Source: Tubiluchus corallicola (taxonomy: Eukaryota > Priapulida > Priapulimorpha > Priapulimorphida > Tubiluchidae). Taken from it: a stretch of 61,701 nucleotides of DNA. The DNA lies in the NCBI GenBank assembly GCA_030141605.1, contig JAQGDQ010001116.1, positions 1 to 61,701 of the forward strand, written 5' to 3'. The notes under the pieces are model-generated. The model was not told the DNA's origin. It saw only the letters and a list, made by a program, of their open reading frames with translations, and made no database searches. The position numbers were made by a program, and so were the translations under genes. This document shows, one piece after another, positions 23,936 to 35,300 of this stretch (positions within the stretch are counted from its first letter, which is position 1; each line of letters starts with the position of its first letter).

Positions 23936-24777
23936 TATTTATTTTGAGTGGATTTACAACACAGTAACTATTACGGATCACAGTATTTCCACTATGTGCA
24001 GTGATGGAATATACAATTAGTTAGTTCGAGTATGTAATAACTGAAAATAGTTAATTCAAAGATACGATTAGTTCATTAGTTAATACTTAATTAAAATTTA
24101 CAAAATCCATACAATAGATACGATAACAGAAACGATTCTCGATGTACATGAGCCTATAAGCCCATGCAAAGTAGAAGTTGTAAATTGTAATGTACAATGT
24201 TGCTACTTGATTCAGAAATCCAATACATGTGAAATTAATGCAATTAGTGTAGTATTACCGTTATCATAGCAGTACCTATACTTGATTCTAGCATAAGTTG
24301 TTTATTAATGAGTACTTGATTGAGAGACAGTCTACATAATAACTTAAATGCAACTATACGTACAGTCGGTTAACAAAACGTTTAGTGGACTTTATGTAGT
24401 TCTGTAGCAATTTCAAGAGAATGTCACTGGATGGACGACCTGATCTGAGTTTATGAAAAAAAGCAGTAGTTCGGCTCACTGCGAGTCGTCTGTTGGTTGT
24501 GGCTAAATCGTTACCAAGGAGTCAGGGACAAACCTCTAAGATCTGACACTATGTGTCTTGGTGTTATATGGGTGCAAATGCATCCTTCGGCGAGGCAGTC
24601 ATGATCAGCATGGCAGTGATTCATCAAAACCCTAACCAGGCTCAGTGCTGTTTAACTGTTATAGCTAACTAACAACTATTTAATGTGTTAACTCAACATT
24701 TTGCCCGCATGAAAGCAAACAAGACGTGAAATTGGAGAATTAATCATTTTAGCAAAGTTTCGTTATTTTCATTACTG
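23936..24777. other. No gene recognised
   Basis: AT-rich; no conserved frame. Confidence 0.45.
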
Positions 24778-24813
24778 TCACTATTGTTGTCGTTGTTGCT
24801 CTTGTTGTTGCCG

Positions 24814-24890
<77 letters not shown>

Positions 24891-24894
24891 GCCG

Positions 24895-24951
<57 letters not shown>

Positions 24952-25382
24952 CCGTTGTTGTTGTTGTTGTTGGCGGTGTTGCTGTTGTTGCTCTTGTTGT
25001 TGTCGTCGTTTTTGTTGGTGTTGTTGTTGTTGTTGTTGCTGTTGCTGTTGTCGTTGCTGTTGCTGTTGTCGTTGCTGTTGTTGTTGGTATTGTTGTTGTT
25101 GTTGTTGTTGTTGTTGTCGTTGTCGTCGTCGTTGTTGTCATTGTTGTTGGTGGTGGTGTTGTTCTTGTTGTTGCTGTAGCTGTTGCTGTTGTCGTTGTTG
25201 CTGTTGCTGTTGTCGTTGTTGCTGTTGTTGTTGGTGTTGTTGTTGTTTCTGGCGTTGTTGCTGCTGTTGCTGTTGTTGTTGTTGTTGTTGTCGTCGTCGT
25301 TGTTGTCGTTATTGTTGGTGGTGATGTTGTTCTTGTTGTTGCTGTTGTTGCTGTTGTCGTTGTTGCTGCTGCTGTTGCATGC
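24778..25382. repeat. (TTG)n trinucleotide array with interruptions
   Basis: About 600 bp of TTG with CTG, TCG, GTG and GCG variants. Two related sub-blocks (around 25108-25185 and 25275-25350) share the order (TTG)n-TCGTCGTCG-TTG-TCnTTG-TTGGTGGTG-TTCTTG, so a larger segment has duplicated within the array. Confidence 0.96.
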
Positions 25383-25624
25383 CCTTCCACCACTACAGTT
25401 GCTACTACCAGCGATTTTGTTACAGCTCCATAACTTCAATAACTGCTGTCAGTTGTTTCTGTGGTTAGGGTACTCCAATTCCACTGTTGTCACGTCTAGT
25501 GTTGTTACATTGTTCTTCTGTATTTTTCCTACTGCTTCTGTTATTACTTTTTCTACCATTTTGTATTGACATAACTAAATATATTGGTTTTGCTTCTTTA
25601 AAATTCACGCTGTCGCTGGCTCGT

Positions 25625-26345
25625 TACTGATTTTGTTGCTGATGTTGCTCTTATTGCTTCTCTAGCTGATTGTTGCTGGGCTCCTGTTGCTGCTATTATG
25701 CTGCTGCTGCTGCTACTGTTACTGCTACTACTGTTGCTGCTGCTGCTACAACTACTGTTGATGCTGCTGCTGCTGCTTCTGTAGTTGCTATGCTGCTGCT
25801 GGTGGTGGTATTGTTACTACTACTGCTGTTGCTGTTACCACTGCTACTATGCTGTTGTTGCTGCTGCTACTGCTACTGCTGCTACTGTTACTGCTACTAC
25901 TGTTGCTGCTGCTGCTGCTACTGTTGATGCTGCTGCTGCTTCTGTAGTTGGTATGCTGCTGCTGCTGCTGCTGCTGCTGGTATTGTTACTACTACTGCTG
26001 TTGCTGTTACCACTGCTACTATGCTGTTGTTGCTGCTGCTGCTTCTGCTTCTGTAGTTGCTATGATGCTGCTGCTATTGTCACTACTACTGCTGTTGCTG
26101 TTACCACTGCTGCTGCTACTGCTGCTGTTGTTGTTGTTGCTGCTGCTGCTATTGGCACTACTACTGCTGTTGCTCTTACCACTGCTACTATGTTGTTGCT
26201 ACTGCTGCTACTGTTGCTGCTGCTGCTGTTGTCACTACTACTGCTGTTGCTGTTACCACTGCTACTGCTGCTGTTGTTGCTGTTGCTACTGCTACTGCTA
26301 CTGCTGCTACTGTTACTATAGCTGGTGCCACTGCCACTGCCACTC
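25625..26345. repeat. TGC/TAC/TGT complex trinucleotide region
   Basis: Composite of CTG, CTA, GTT and ACC triplets. A longer unit of about 170 bp recurs: ATTGTTACTACTACTGCTGT, GCTGTTACCACTGCTACTAT, GCTGCTTCTGTAGTTG. It appears at about 25810, 25981, 26080, 26155 and 26230 with deletions. This is trinucleotide repeat organised into higher-order units. Confidence 0.92.
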
Positions 26346-26498
26346 TTGTGCTCATTTCATCCTAATCTCAAAACTCCTCTTCTACTTGTGTACATTTACA
26401 TCTACTAAACTTTGTTATCAGATTTTGAATCACTGTGCAAACGCATAACAACGTCATGAAAACTGAACATTAAGACCACTTTTATTCATCTTTTACAG

Positions 26499-27173
26499 CT
26501 CCACATCAACGGCAGCTGTGTGGACAAAGAAAAGCTTCCCAGTTTTAATTAACTCAGCGGATTTGTGAAGCCTGCAACAATGCCTGGCAGTTGACCATCG
26601 CAGGAGAAGAAAACTCACTTTCTTCAAGTGGTTACTGCTAATTGAAGCCAAAAACTCGTCAGTGGGTCATCTGATGAACTTTGAAACATCCGAGCAGCTC
26701 TGTGTCGGGGAATTTGCCCTAAGCCATGTTTGGTGGCCGAGCAACTGTTTTTAATAAAAATGGCAGATGGTTAGCTTATCTAGGCTTCTAAAGCTGGAGT
26801 ATTATTAAGGAGCTGGTGCTGAGACTGCGTAGTCGAGATTGTGTTGTGGAAAGCGCCTGAATTAGTGCCTTCAACCTGCTTGTACACCTGACAAGTGATT
26901 TGTGAAACAGGCTCAACACCTGGCAACTAAAGTGGGTGTGGTCTCAGAGGGCATCATGAACTTCAAACGTGTGCCAATTGCACAAAATTAAATTAAATTT
27001 ACTGTTGATTAAAAACGATGCATGTTTGTAAGGCGTACATAGTTACCCCAAATATTTCTCTTGGTACTGGTGAAACGTGAATTGTTTCTTAATTAAAATT
27101 GAAAATTGGTGAAGCAAAGACGTTCTTGTGAGGTCAGATTGCTTGAAGATCAACAGCAGTATCTCATCAAGAC
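26499..27173 (+). other. Probable 5' UTR of the GPCR gene
   Basis: TTCATCTTTTACAG at 26485-26498 is a good 3' splice-site match, so a non-coding exon may join here and continue without further introns to the ATG at 27174. This is inference; no promoter element could be assigned. Confidence 0.35.
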
Positions 27174-28562
27174 ATGGCAACAACCGAAATCACAATGATG
27201 ACGAATAACACTACCGACTTCAATTCGGAAGGTAACAGCTCGTACGTGGCGTACGAGAATCCTTGGACACCTGATGTCATTCAAAGGGTTGCCACCTTGA
27301 CAATCATCATGTTCATGACCTTGGCTGGCAACACGCTGATTATTCTTGTTTTAACCTGCAGTAGATATCGTAAACGTTGCAGTAGTCGTGTGAACATTTT
27401 CATCATCAACCTTGCCATTGGCGACTTGGCCGTCTGTGTCGTCACGATGACGTCAGAGATGCTGTTTGTGGTGTTTGGGGAGTGGGTGCTGGGTGCAGCG
27501 GCATGCAAGCTAATAGTTTATGGGCAGATCGTTACGCTGGCTTGCACCACGTTCATTCTGACAGCCATGAGTTTTGACCGCTATCTGGCCATATGCAAGC
27601 CGCTCAAGTTCAGCCATAGTGGACGTCGGGCAAGGAAGATGCTTGCGGTGTGTTGGGTGCTTGCCTTCCTCTTTGCCATACCTCAGCTCTTCATTTTCTT
27701 ACAAACCGATGAAGGCATTCACCCTGACGGACGGGTCAAGCACAGCTGCAGGAGTGTGGGGTATACAGCCATGTGGCAACGTAAGCTCTACTTTTCCTTT
27801 CTAACCATTTACATATTAATCATACCTACTATACTAATTACATACTGTTATGCTAATGTTGTGCGCATTGTGTGGCGACAGGGAAAGGACTGCACTGCTG
27901 CTGACGGAGGTCCATCCATCCGGCGGGCCATCGGAGACAAGACCGCCATACCGCGGGCAAAAGTGCGAACTATTAAAATGACATTGTGCATAATTGTTTC
28001 GTTTGTGGTGTGCTGGAGTCCATATTTCATCGTAACACTAATCATTATATTCAGCGAGGGAACCGTACACGTACCAAACGCCCTAATGTCATTGGTGGAG
28101 ACTCTCTGCTTGTTCAATAGTGCCATTAATCCAATTTTGTATGGTTTTTTCAACCTGCGAACGGTTATCTGTGAAGTGTTGTGCGCTAGTAAGGTTTCCA
28201 CTCGACGCATGGGTTCATTTCGCAGTGGTTACACGACAGACGTGTCCATTCCAGATTCCAATGGTCTGGGCAAACGATGGGCAGGCTCCAGACGCGAAAA
28301 GTTCGAAGGACTGCCCCTGGAAGTACGCCTAAATGGTTCCTTAACGACAGCCGCCGTTCGCGAGACGCAGGGAGTGAAGAGTTCCGTAGTTTCCGTCCCC
28401 GAAACGCCGTCGCCATCTGTAGGCAGCTCGGACAGTGAATGCACGTTGCAGCGAGCGGATAGTCTGACGCTACACATACGCCGATTGAGCACCAAGAAAA
28501 ACAGAGATGAAAGAAGACGCAGCATCACAGAGCGGATTCGAAGCAGCTTCAGTAACATGTAG
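27174..28562 (+). CDS. Rhodopsin-family peptide GPCR (vasopressin / neuropeptide S / CCAP receptor-like)
   Basis: A 462-residue, single-exon 7-TM receptor expected at the plasma membrane, signalling through G proteins to a peptide ligand. Visible: N-glycosylation sequons near residues 11, 12 and 21; TM1 about 36-60 (GN at 52-53); TM2 about 73-97 (LAIGDLAV, Asp84); the conserved Cys111 at the start of TM3, pairing with Cys192 in loop 2; DRY at 135-137; Trp161 in TM4; TM5 about 205-229 (Pro218); TM6 about 266-290 with AKVRTIKMT and CWSP; TM7 about 302-325 ending NPILY (319-323); a CEVLC palmitoylation-type motif at 333-337; then a 125-residue basic, Ser-rich tail. The TM6 start (AKxRTxKMT) and NSAINPxxY are typical of the vasopressin/NPS/CCAP group; the exact ligand cannot be read. 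The ATG has a favourable purine at -3, and all motifs are intact, so it looks functional. Nearest neighbours are repeats: a trinucleotide array 830 bp upstream and a MITE 220 bp downstream. Confidence 0.95.
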   Translation: MATTEITMMTNNTTDFNSEGNSSYVAYENPWTPDVIQRVATLTIIMFMTLAGNTLIILVLTCSRYRKRCSSRVNIFIINLAIGDLAVCVVTMTSEMLFVVFGEWVLGAAACKLIVYGQIVTLACTTFILTAMSFDRYLAICKPLKFSHSGRRARKMLAVCWVLAFLFAIPQLFIFLQTDEGIHPDGRVKHSCRSVGYTAMWQRKLYFSFLTIYILIIPTILITYCYANVVRIVWRQGKDCTAADGGPSIRRAIGDKTAIPRAKVRTIKMTLCIIVSFVVCWSPYFIVTLIIIFSEGTVHVPNALMSLVETLCLFNSAINPILYGFFNLRTVICEVLCASKVSTRRMGSFRSGYTTDVSIPDSNGLGKRWAGSRREKFEGLPLEVRLNGSLTTAAVRETQGVKSSVVSVPETPSPSVGSSDSECTLQRADSLTLHIRRLSTKKNRDERRRSITERIRSSFSNM

Positions 28563-28782
28563 CCCCAAGCGGTCAATTAGTAAGACTAATCTGAGAGTAA
28601 TAGTCGATTGTGTAATATGGCCTTTTACGTTAAAGACAGGGACCTTAAATGGATTGTTGTAAGGAGTCAGAGGAAAAAAGATACCAGATTAATTAGAAAT
28701 ACGATGGCAGCCCATGATTGAAGAACTTTGGAGAAACCGAATCTTCCAAAGTATTACTTCCACAAGTGTTTTTGTAGGTGTA
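28563..28782. other. Probable 3' UTR of the GPCR gene
   Basis: No AATAAA is seen in this stretch. The nearest AATAAA on the strand (about 29638) lies inside the MITE, so the transcript end is unknown. Confidence 0.35.
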
Positions 28783-29743
28783 CAGTGTGTCTCAAAAGTC
28801 ACTCCACATTTTCCGCATTCTTTTAACAATCAAAGCAAATTGTTTGAAAATTTGTTCACATGAACTAAAATTGGTTAATTCTTTTAGTCAAATCAGACAA
28901 AATTCTGAATTGAACAACTTGCTCTAGTAGTTCACTACCATTTTCATATACCTCAAGACTTTAGAGACGAAGCCATTGTCAAGATGTGCATCTTACATTG
29001 AGCAAGTCTCGCGCGCGAAGCCAATGAGTTTTAAAGAATGGTTGCACTTTGTTGAAAAATTGCATTGTTCTATGTGAGAAAATAGTGTGTAGTCAACATG
29101 GTGCTCTGAATTACCATTGAACTTCAATGAGTTTTGAAGAATGGTTGCACTTTGTTGAAAAATTGCATTGTTCTATGTGAGAAAATAGTGTGTGGCCAAC
29201 ACGGTCCTCTGAATTACCTTTGAACTTCAATGAGTTTTGAAGAATGGTTGCACTTTGTTGAAAAATTGCATTGTTCTGTGTGAGAAAATAGTGTGTGGCC
29301 AGCATGGTGCTCTGAATTACAACTAAACTTCAATTGGTGATTGAAGGACCTCATGCCTGGCTGATTTTGAACCTTGTTTGTAACATTATTGTCATCACCA
29401 TGGCAATGGGAGTCCAGCTAAACAATAATAATTGCCAAAGGCCTCTTTTGATTAATGGGGTTTTACCTTATAACTGATGAAAATACTATGTGATGTTAAT
29501 TGTCAAGTGCTCCACGTATCTGAAGGAGGACTAGAAAGCATAATTCTCCTTCCTCCTCCTCACAGTAACGTGTATATTTTATTTTATAATGTATCTGCAA
29601 TTTGTATATGTGTTTGTATATACGATTTGATGTACCCAAATAAATTTATAATTCATGATTCACGTAAGAACTTGTCGAAATTGGAGAAAAACCTAAAAAG
29701 AAAATTAGAAATCAACATGTATAGTGACTTTTGAGACACCCTG
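28783..29743. mobile_element. Mariner-like MITE with internal tandem repeats
   Basis: TA flanks both ends (28781-28782 and 29744-29745). The left end CAGTGTGTCTCAAAAGTCAC and right end GTGACTTTTGAGACACCCTG are inverted repeats with one mismatch. Inside, a block of about 122 bp starting near GAGTTTTGAAGAATGGTTGC is present three times (about 29010-29330). Its minus strand reads AIFQQSATIL, reminiscent of the FQQDGA region of mariner-type transposases, so the repeat may have grown from a transposase remnant. A related end lies at 14644. No intact transposase. Confidence 0.85.
29020..29330. repeat. 122-bp tandem triplication inside the MITE
   Basis: Three copies share TTGCACTTTGTTGAAAAATT and ATGTGAGAAAATAGTGTGT with few differences. 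The third copy ends CTGAATTACAACTAAACTTC. Confidence 0.85.
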
Positions 29744-29745
29744 TA

Positions 29746-30299
<554 letters not shown>

Positions 30300-30432
30300 T
30301 TATTCATAAACTAATGGTAAATTATAAGAATATACTTATGCGATTATATCTTATAGATAAACCTATTAGATAATAAGTTAAAGGAAGACAGGATGATTTT
30401 TCATATACTACCCCCATCCGATAAAAAGTTTA

Positions 30433-30970
30433 CGTTTTAACGCAAGTGATACTGCAAAAGTGTTTCTGATAATTAAATAATAGATTAAAAACTTAATTGA
30501 CGGCGGACGAGCCCAACTATTGATGACATCACAAACTAACGTAATTTTCAACAGCAAAAATAGTCCACGAGCGTGTTGCACGTGTTTGCGAAAGCGAAAA
30601 TTGAAGTACAGTGCTACTGTAAGATATTCAGTGTGTTGTACTAAAACTAGGCATGTTTTTAGATAAAAATTCAAATTTCAAATTTACTGCTGTGTTCGCG
30701 CATGAGTTGTCGAACATGTGTGGTTCGCCACAAACTAACACAGCTGAATTGAGAGGTACAGCACGCGTTGTTGTGCAATGCGTCTCCGAAATACAGGCGC
30801 TAGTGCTCGTCTGACTAGCAAATTGCGAAATAGCAAAGAACTAGTGGCGCGAAAGTAAAATTGCGTTTGTGTGCTAATAATTCTTTCATGTAAGTCATTT
30901 TTGAAAAATAGTGTTTATTTTCAATATTTTAAAGAGTAGACTGTTTTAAGATTGGGTCTGGTTTTGCTGA
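30433..30970 (+). repeat. Dispersed repeat family Y, copy 2
   Basis: Same order of landmarks as 18487-19047. It differs by scattered substitutions and small indels, which implies two old insertions rather than a recent local duplication. Confidence 0.75.
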
Positions 30971-31257
30971 TAGTTTGAATTATGTGTATGTTTCTTAACT
31001 ATGTAAAGTAAGTTAGATAAACGTTATTATACTTCCAATGGAATGAATGGGAGTCTATTAAACCAAACTTGAAGCAAACGTGACGGTATGTCTTCCTATG
31101 TCTTATACAGGAAGACAAAAGCAAGAAACAATTTTAAAACGCAACGTGGTAAAATTCAAGGCAAATTTTCTTACTGAGAAACATGATTGTCTTATTAATG
31201 ATGGGAAAATGAATTCTTATAATGAACACTTAAGCAAAGACATGGCTTTTATTTAGT

Positions 31258-32452
31258 CAGTGGCGTAGCAAGAGGGGGGGGGGTGGCGCAGAAAGGGGGG
31301 GGGGGGCGACAGGTGGTAATCGAATCGCCCCCTGGCGCGTGGGTGAGAGACGCAAAATTCGTCTAGAGTTCAATTACTGTTAATTATTAATTACAGACCG
31401 ATATTAATAAAAATTTTCGTAGCTGACTTAGTTACTAACTACAGCCTAGCAAAAGGACTAATGTTGTTTACTTAAGCGTGTATGTAGGGTGCCGTGTGGG
31501 TTAGCAAATCGATAATTTTGGAAGAAACAATGGCGTTTCTCTAAATGCTGATTGTATTATTGTGAAAGCCTGTAGTGTTCTGTATCTTTCATCATCTTTG
31601 CATGTTTTAATGCTGGAGCTGAATGTTTAATGCTGGCTTTTTGGACTTTTGGCACCCTAAACTTTTTGATGTTTTGATCATTTGTTTGGCATGTGAAGCC
31701 ACAAATTGCGCGCGCTTTTGCGTCCCTCAGCGAGACTTTCCTTTTTTCGATATGATGGGATAAAGATAAACGAATTTTTTCCAAGAATCACCATGAATTT
31801 GGTCTGCGGTACAGCAGCAGAGTAACTGTTTTCTATACATTAGTTACTCGTAACACGACAGTCCATAAACATTCAGCTCCAGCATTAAAACATGCAAAGA
31901 TTATTCCGAATTCATATACCCACGGCCATATTAATTAAATCATAGTTTTTTTTATATTTTTTTGTGTATAGTTGTAAATATGTTTGATTTTATTCGTCAT
32001 TACTGCACAGTAGTTTAGATTGCACTGACGCATTTGCCTTCAGCAGTGTAAGTTTTTATTAACTAACACTGATTGATTATCTCTATAAAGTTTTTATCAG
32101 TGATTATCAATGTTTTTAATGGCAAATAAAGATTATTATATATATATATATATAAGTTACAGAACATTACAGGTTTTCACAATAATGCAATCGGCATTTA
32201 CAGAAATGTCGCTGTTTCTCCCAAATTTATCGATTTGCTAAGCCACACGACACCCTACATACACGGTTAAGTAACAACGTTAGTCCTTTTGCTAGGCTGT
32301 AGGTAGTAACTAAGTCAGCTACGAAAATTTTTGTTAATGTCGGTCTGTAATTAATAATTAACAGTAACTGAACTCTAGACGAACTTTGCGTCTCTCTACC
32401 CTCGCGCCAGGGGGCGATTACCACCTGTCGCTCCCACCTTGCTACGCCTCTG
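31258..32452. mobile_element. hAT-like foldback DNA element with long terminal inverted repeats
   Basis: The ends CAGTGGCGTAGCAAGAGG and CTTGCTACGCCTCTG face each other, and the inverted similarity continues for about 250 bp on each side (for example CTCTAGACGAA near 32372 pairs with TTCGTCTAGAG near 31350). Flanking 8-mers are TATTTAGT (31250-31257) and TATTCAGT (32453-32460), 7 of 8 identical, as expected of a hAT target duplication. A second inner inverted pair, around ATGTTTTAATGCTGGAGCTG (about 31600) and its complement (about 31870), makes the element highly palindromic. No transposase frame; G-runs near 31275-31308 lie just inside the left end. Confidence 0.88.
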
Positions 32453-32505
32453 TATTCAGTCACGTCACAAGCATGTGTAACGTTTCGACCAGTTATATAA
32501 ATACA

Positions 32506-32510
<5 letters not shown>

Positions 32511-32541
<31 letters not shown>
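32511..32541. repeat. (TA)n tract
   Basis: About 15 TA units between two hAT-like elements. Confidence 0.95.
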
Positions 32542-32542
<1 letters not shown>

Positions 32543-32597
32543 GTTCATATACAGTTCACATAGTTCATATAAATACGAATACATGTACAAAAATTAT

Positions 32598-33488
32598 CTG
32601 TGGCGTCTCGTAATTAAAATTAGTGGGGGTGCTCGGCTGCTTCAGAACATTTTTACCATTGTTTTAATACTGTGTAAAACGTAACAAATATATGAAATTT
32701 TAATGTTGTAGTTTTACTTGAAGATCAGGTATTGAACGACCTCTTTTCCTAACTGCAAATTTCTCATGGAGAGACAGCTGTGAAAAATTAAGCTGTTGTA
32801 GTTCACTTACAGTAGCAGAACTTATTTCTTGGGGATGCAAGGCGCCGATTAGTAAATAATCTATGTTTTAAGCGCACACACTAAGTTTAAACTTTATCAC
32901 ATCCAAGAATCCGACGGTACTCGGTAAGCACGTGGCAATTGTTACTGTGATAGACACAGTATTTTTCTATCTATCAGCAGACGCTAGCGTACAGCGTGTT
33001 ATCTCAGACATGTGCACGACAGCCAAACGCCACGTTGCTTGGGTTGTGTAACACGAAACAAACAGATGTAATTTTAATTGTAATTTTAAACAGTTGTAAT
33101 TGTAATTTTAAACAAACAAATATTCAAAGATTTGTACGTAACCTCGATAAAATCCTAAACAAAAAATATTGTTTGCTTACTAATAGCCTAAATTGTTCAA
33201 GCTTGATCCGTTCACGGCAAACACGTGACAGCTGACAACAAACTGCGCGAGCGACAGTACTTTCTCTACCTGGGCTCAGACATGCGCACAACGCCAAAAC
33301 ACCACGTTGCTGGAGCGCACTGTGCTGGACTGTGAAGCAAACAGTACTACCCTCACGTGCTCCGCTTCCGGACAACTATAAAGAAAGAACTAAAGAAAAA
33401 AGACTTACTATATCGAATATTATCGATAATATTGAGTGAAAATAGGGGGCGCTGCAGTACCGCAGTACCTATACACGAACCGCCACTG
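32598..33488 (+). mobile_element. hAT-like MITE, complete copy
   Basis: The left end CTGTGGCGTCTCGTAATTAA and right end (reverse complement) CAGTGGCGGTTCGTGTATAG agree over the outer 13 bp apart from a few mismatches. Flanking 8-mers AAAATTAT (32590-32597) and AAAATTAC (33489-33496) are 7 of 8 identical. 891 bp, no transposase frame. Its left half recurs inverted at 43955-44328, and its right half recurs at 45975-46270. Confidence 0.85.
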
Positions 33489-33496
33489 AAAATTAC

Positions 33497-33841
33497 GCAA
33501 ATCAACATTGTGAGCAGTTGTCTTTTTTGGCTTCAGAAATGTCGATCTTTGTAATTCTTCTACACTATATATCGCTTAAGTGTCATGTTTGAGTAAAAGA
33601 AATGTCTTTGCTTAAGATCGTGTTGGCTGTTACATGTTGGATGAGATTCGCAGCACGCTTAAAATGATTTAGACCCACCAGTTGGCAAACGTGTAGGGGC
33701 CATGCACAATGGTTATACAGCTTTAGGCCTATACAATGGCTATAGGCCTAAAGGCCTGATTACGACTGCGTACATAAAATGATAAAACCAAATATAATGG
33801 TTCACTTGTTAAAATTACATAGATGCTGTTTGTCCTTACAG
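33497..33841. other. No gene recognised
   Basis: Contains a short direct repeat around TATAGGCCTAAAGGCCT (33725-33760). No frame of note. Confidence 0.45.
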
Positions 33842-33976
<135 letters not shown>

Positions 33977-34282
33977 ATACTACCTTTACGTGGTGAGCAC
34001 ATTTTCACACTCAAAACCTACGTAGTAACATAGGATTGCACTTTCAAGTTTAGAAACATACGATTTTGCAAAGGCTCTAAGAATTGAGGTAATTTGAAGA
34101 CATTTCCTCAAAATTTCGCAAAATCTCGAGACAAACAAATTGGTTTTGATAATTTGAAGAGAAACTTGTAAAGAAAAGTCGACAGAACTAGAATATCTTC
34201 GTATTTTTTGCATTATAATTACAATATAATTGTTTTCTGTACTTTTTCGATAATTTTTGTAAAACTTAGATCGTTTTACTCG

Positions 34283-34452
<170 letters not shown>

Positions 34453-34861
34453 ACTTCAAAATGTTAATATGTACGATAGTTTATACAGTGTAACGAATAT
34501 AGGTGTTTTAGAATATTGTATATAAGCTTAGCAACCTGTATATCAACTTATTAAATACGTATTGATCCGTTGATCCGGTGTAAGTTTTAGAGATCAATCC
34601 CAAGTGATGCTGTTTTCTTTATAAATTTTAGATATTGTTGTATTTACATAACTTTTATCTCTCTTAATAAATTTTTAATTGACAGAAATTCGTTTGTTTT
34701 GTTGAAAATTTGATCTACCTGAAGTCACTATACACTAGCTTTTAAAGCACGTTTTCGTTCACGTGGCGATTGTAAATGTGTGAAGTGTCAGTATTAAGTT
34801 GATGTATTACTTTACAGCAGAGAAAATTAGTGACGGTGACAGTGGCGGTGGTGTTAGTTAT

Positions 34862-35113
34862 GAAGATGATGATGGAGGTGGAGCCTTTTGAACATCAACG
34901 TGCTCATCAATGATGATGAAGATGATGATGAATGATGATGATGATGATGATGATGAAGATGATGATGATGATGAGGATGATGATGACAATGATGATGATG
35001 ACAACGATGAAGATGATGAATGATGATGATGAAGATGATGACGATGATGATGATAATGATGATGATGACAACGATGAATATGCTGAAGATGATGATGATG
35101 AGGAACATGATGA

Positions 35114-35160
<47 letters not shown>

Positions 35161-35300
35161 GTTGATAAAGTTGATGAAGATGATGATGATGAAGAAAAAT
35201 AATAATAATAATAATAAGATGATGATGACAATGATGAAGATGATGATGATGAAGATAATGAATGATGATGATAGAGAAGATGATAATGATGATGACAAGA
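34862..35300. repeat. (GAT)n trinucleotide array with interruptions
   Basis: About 440 bp of GAT units with AAT, GAC, GAA and AAG variants. Larger blocks containing GATGACAATGATGAAGATGA and GATGACAACGATGAA recur. Confidence 0.96.

Noticed and set aside
24744-26448. Poly-Asn, poly-Thr and Leu/Cys-rich frames
   Set aside because: Artefacts of TTG/TGC arrays.
27281-28576. Antisense frames within the GPCR
   Set aside because: Shadows of the receptor reading frame, without domains of their own.
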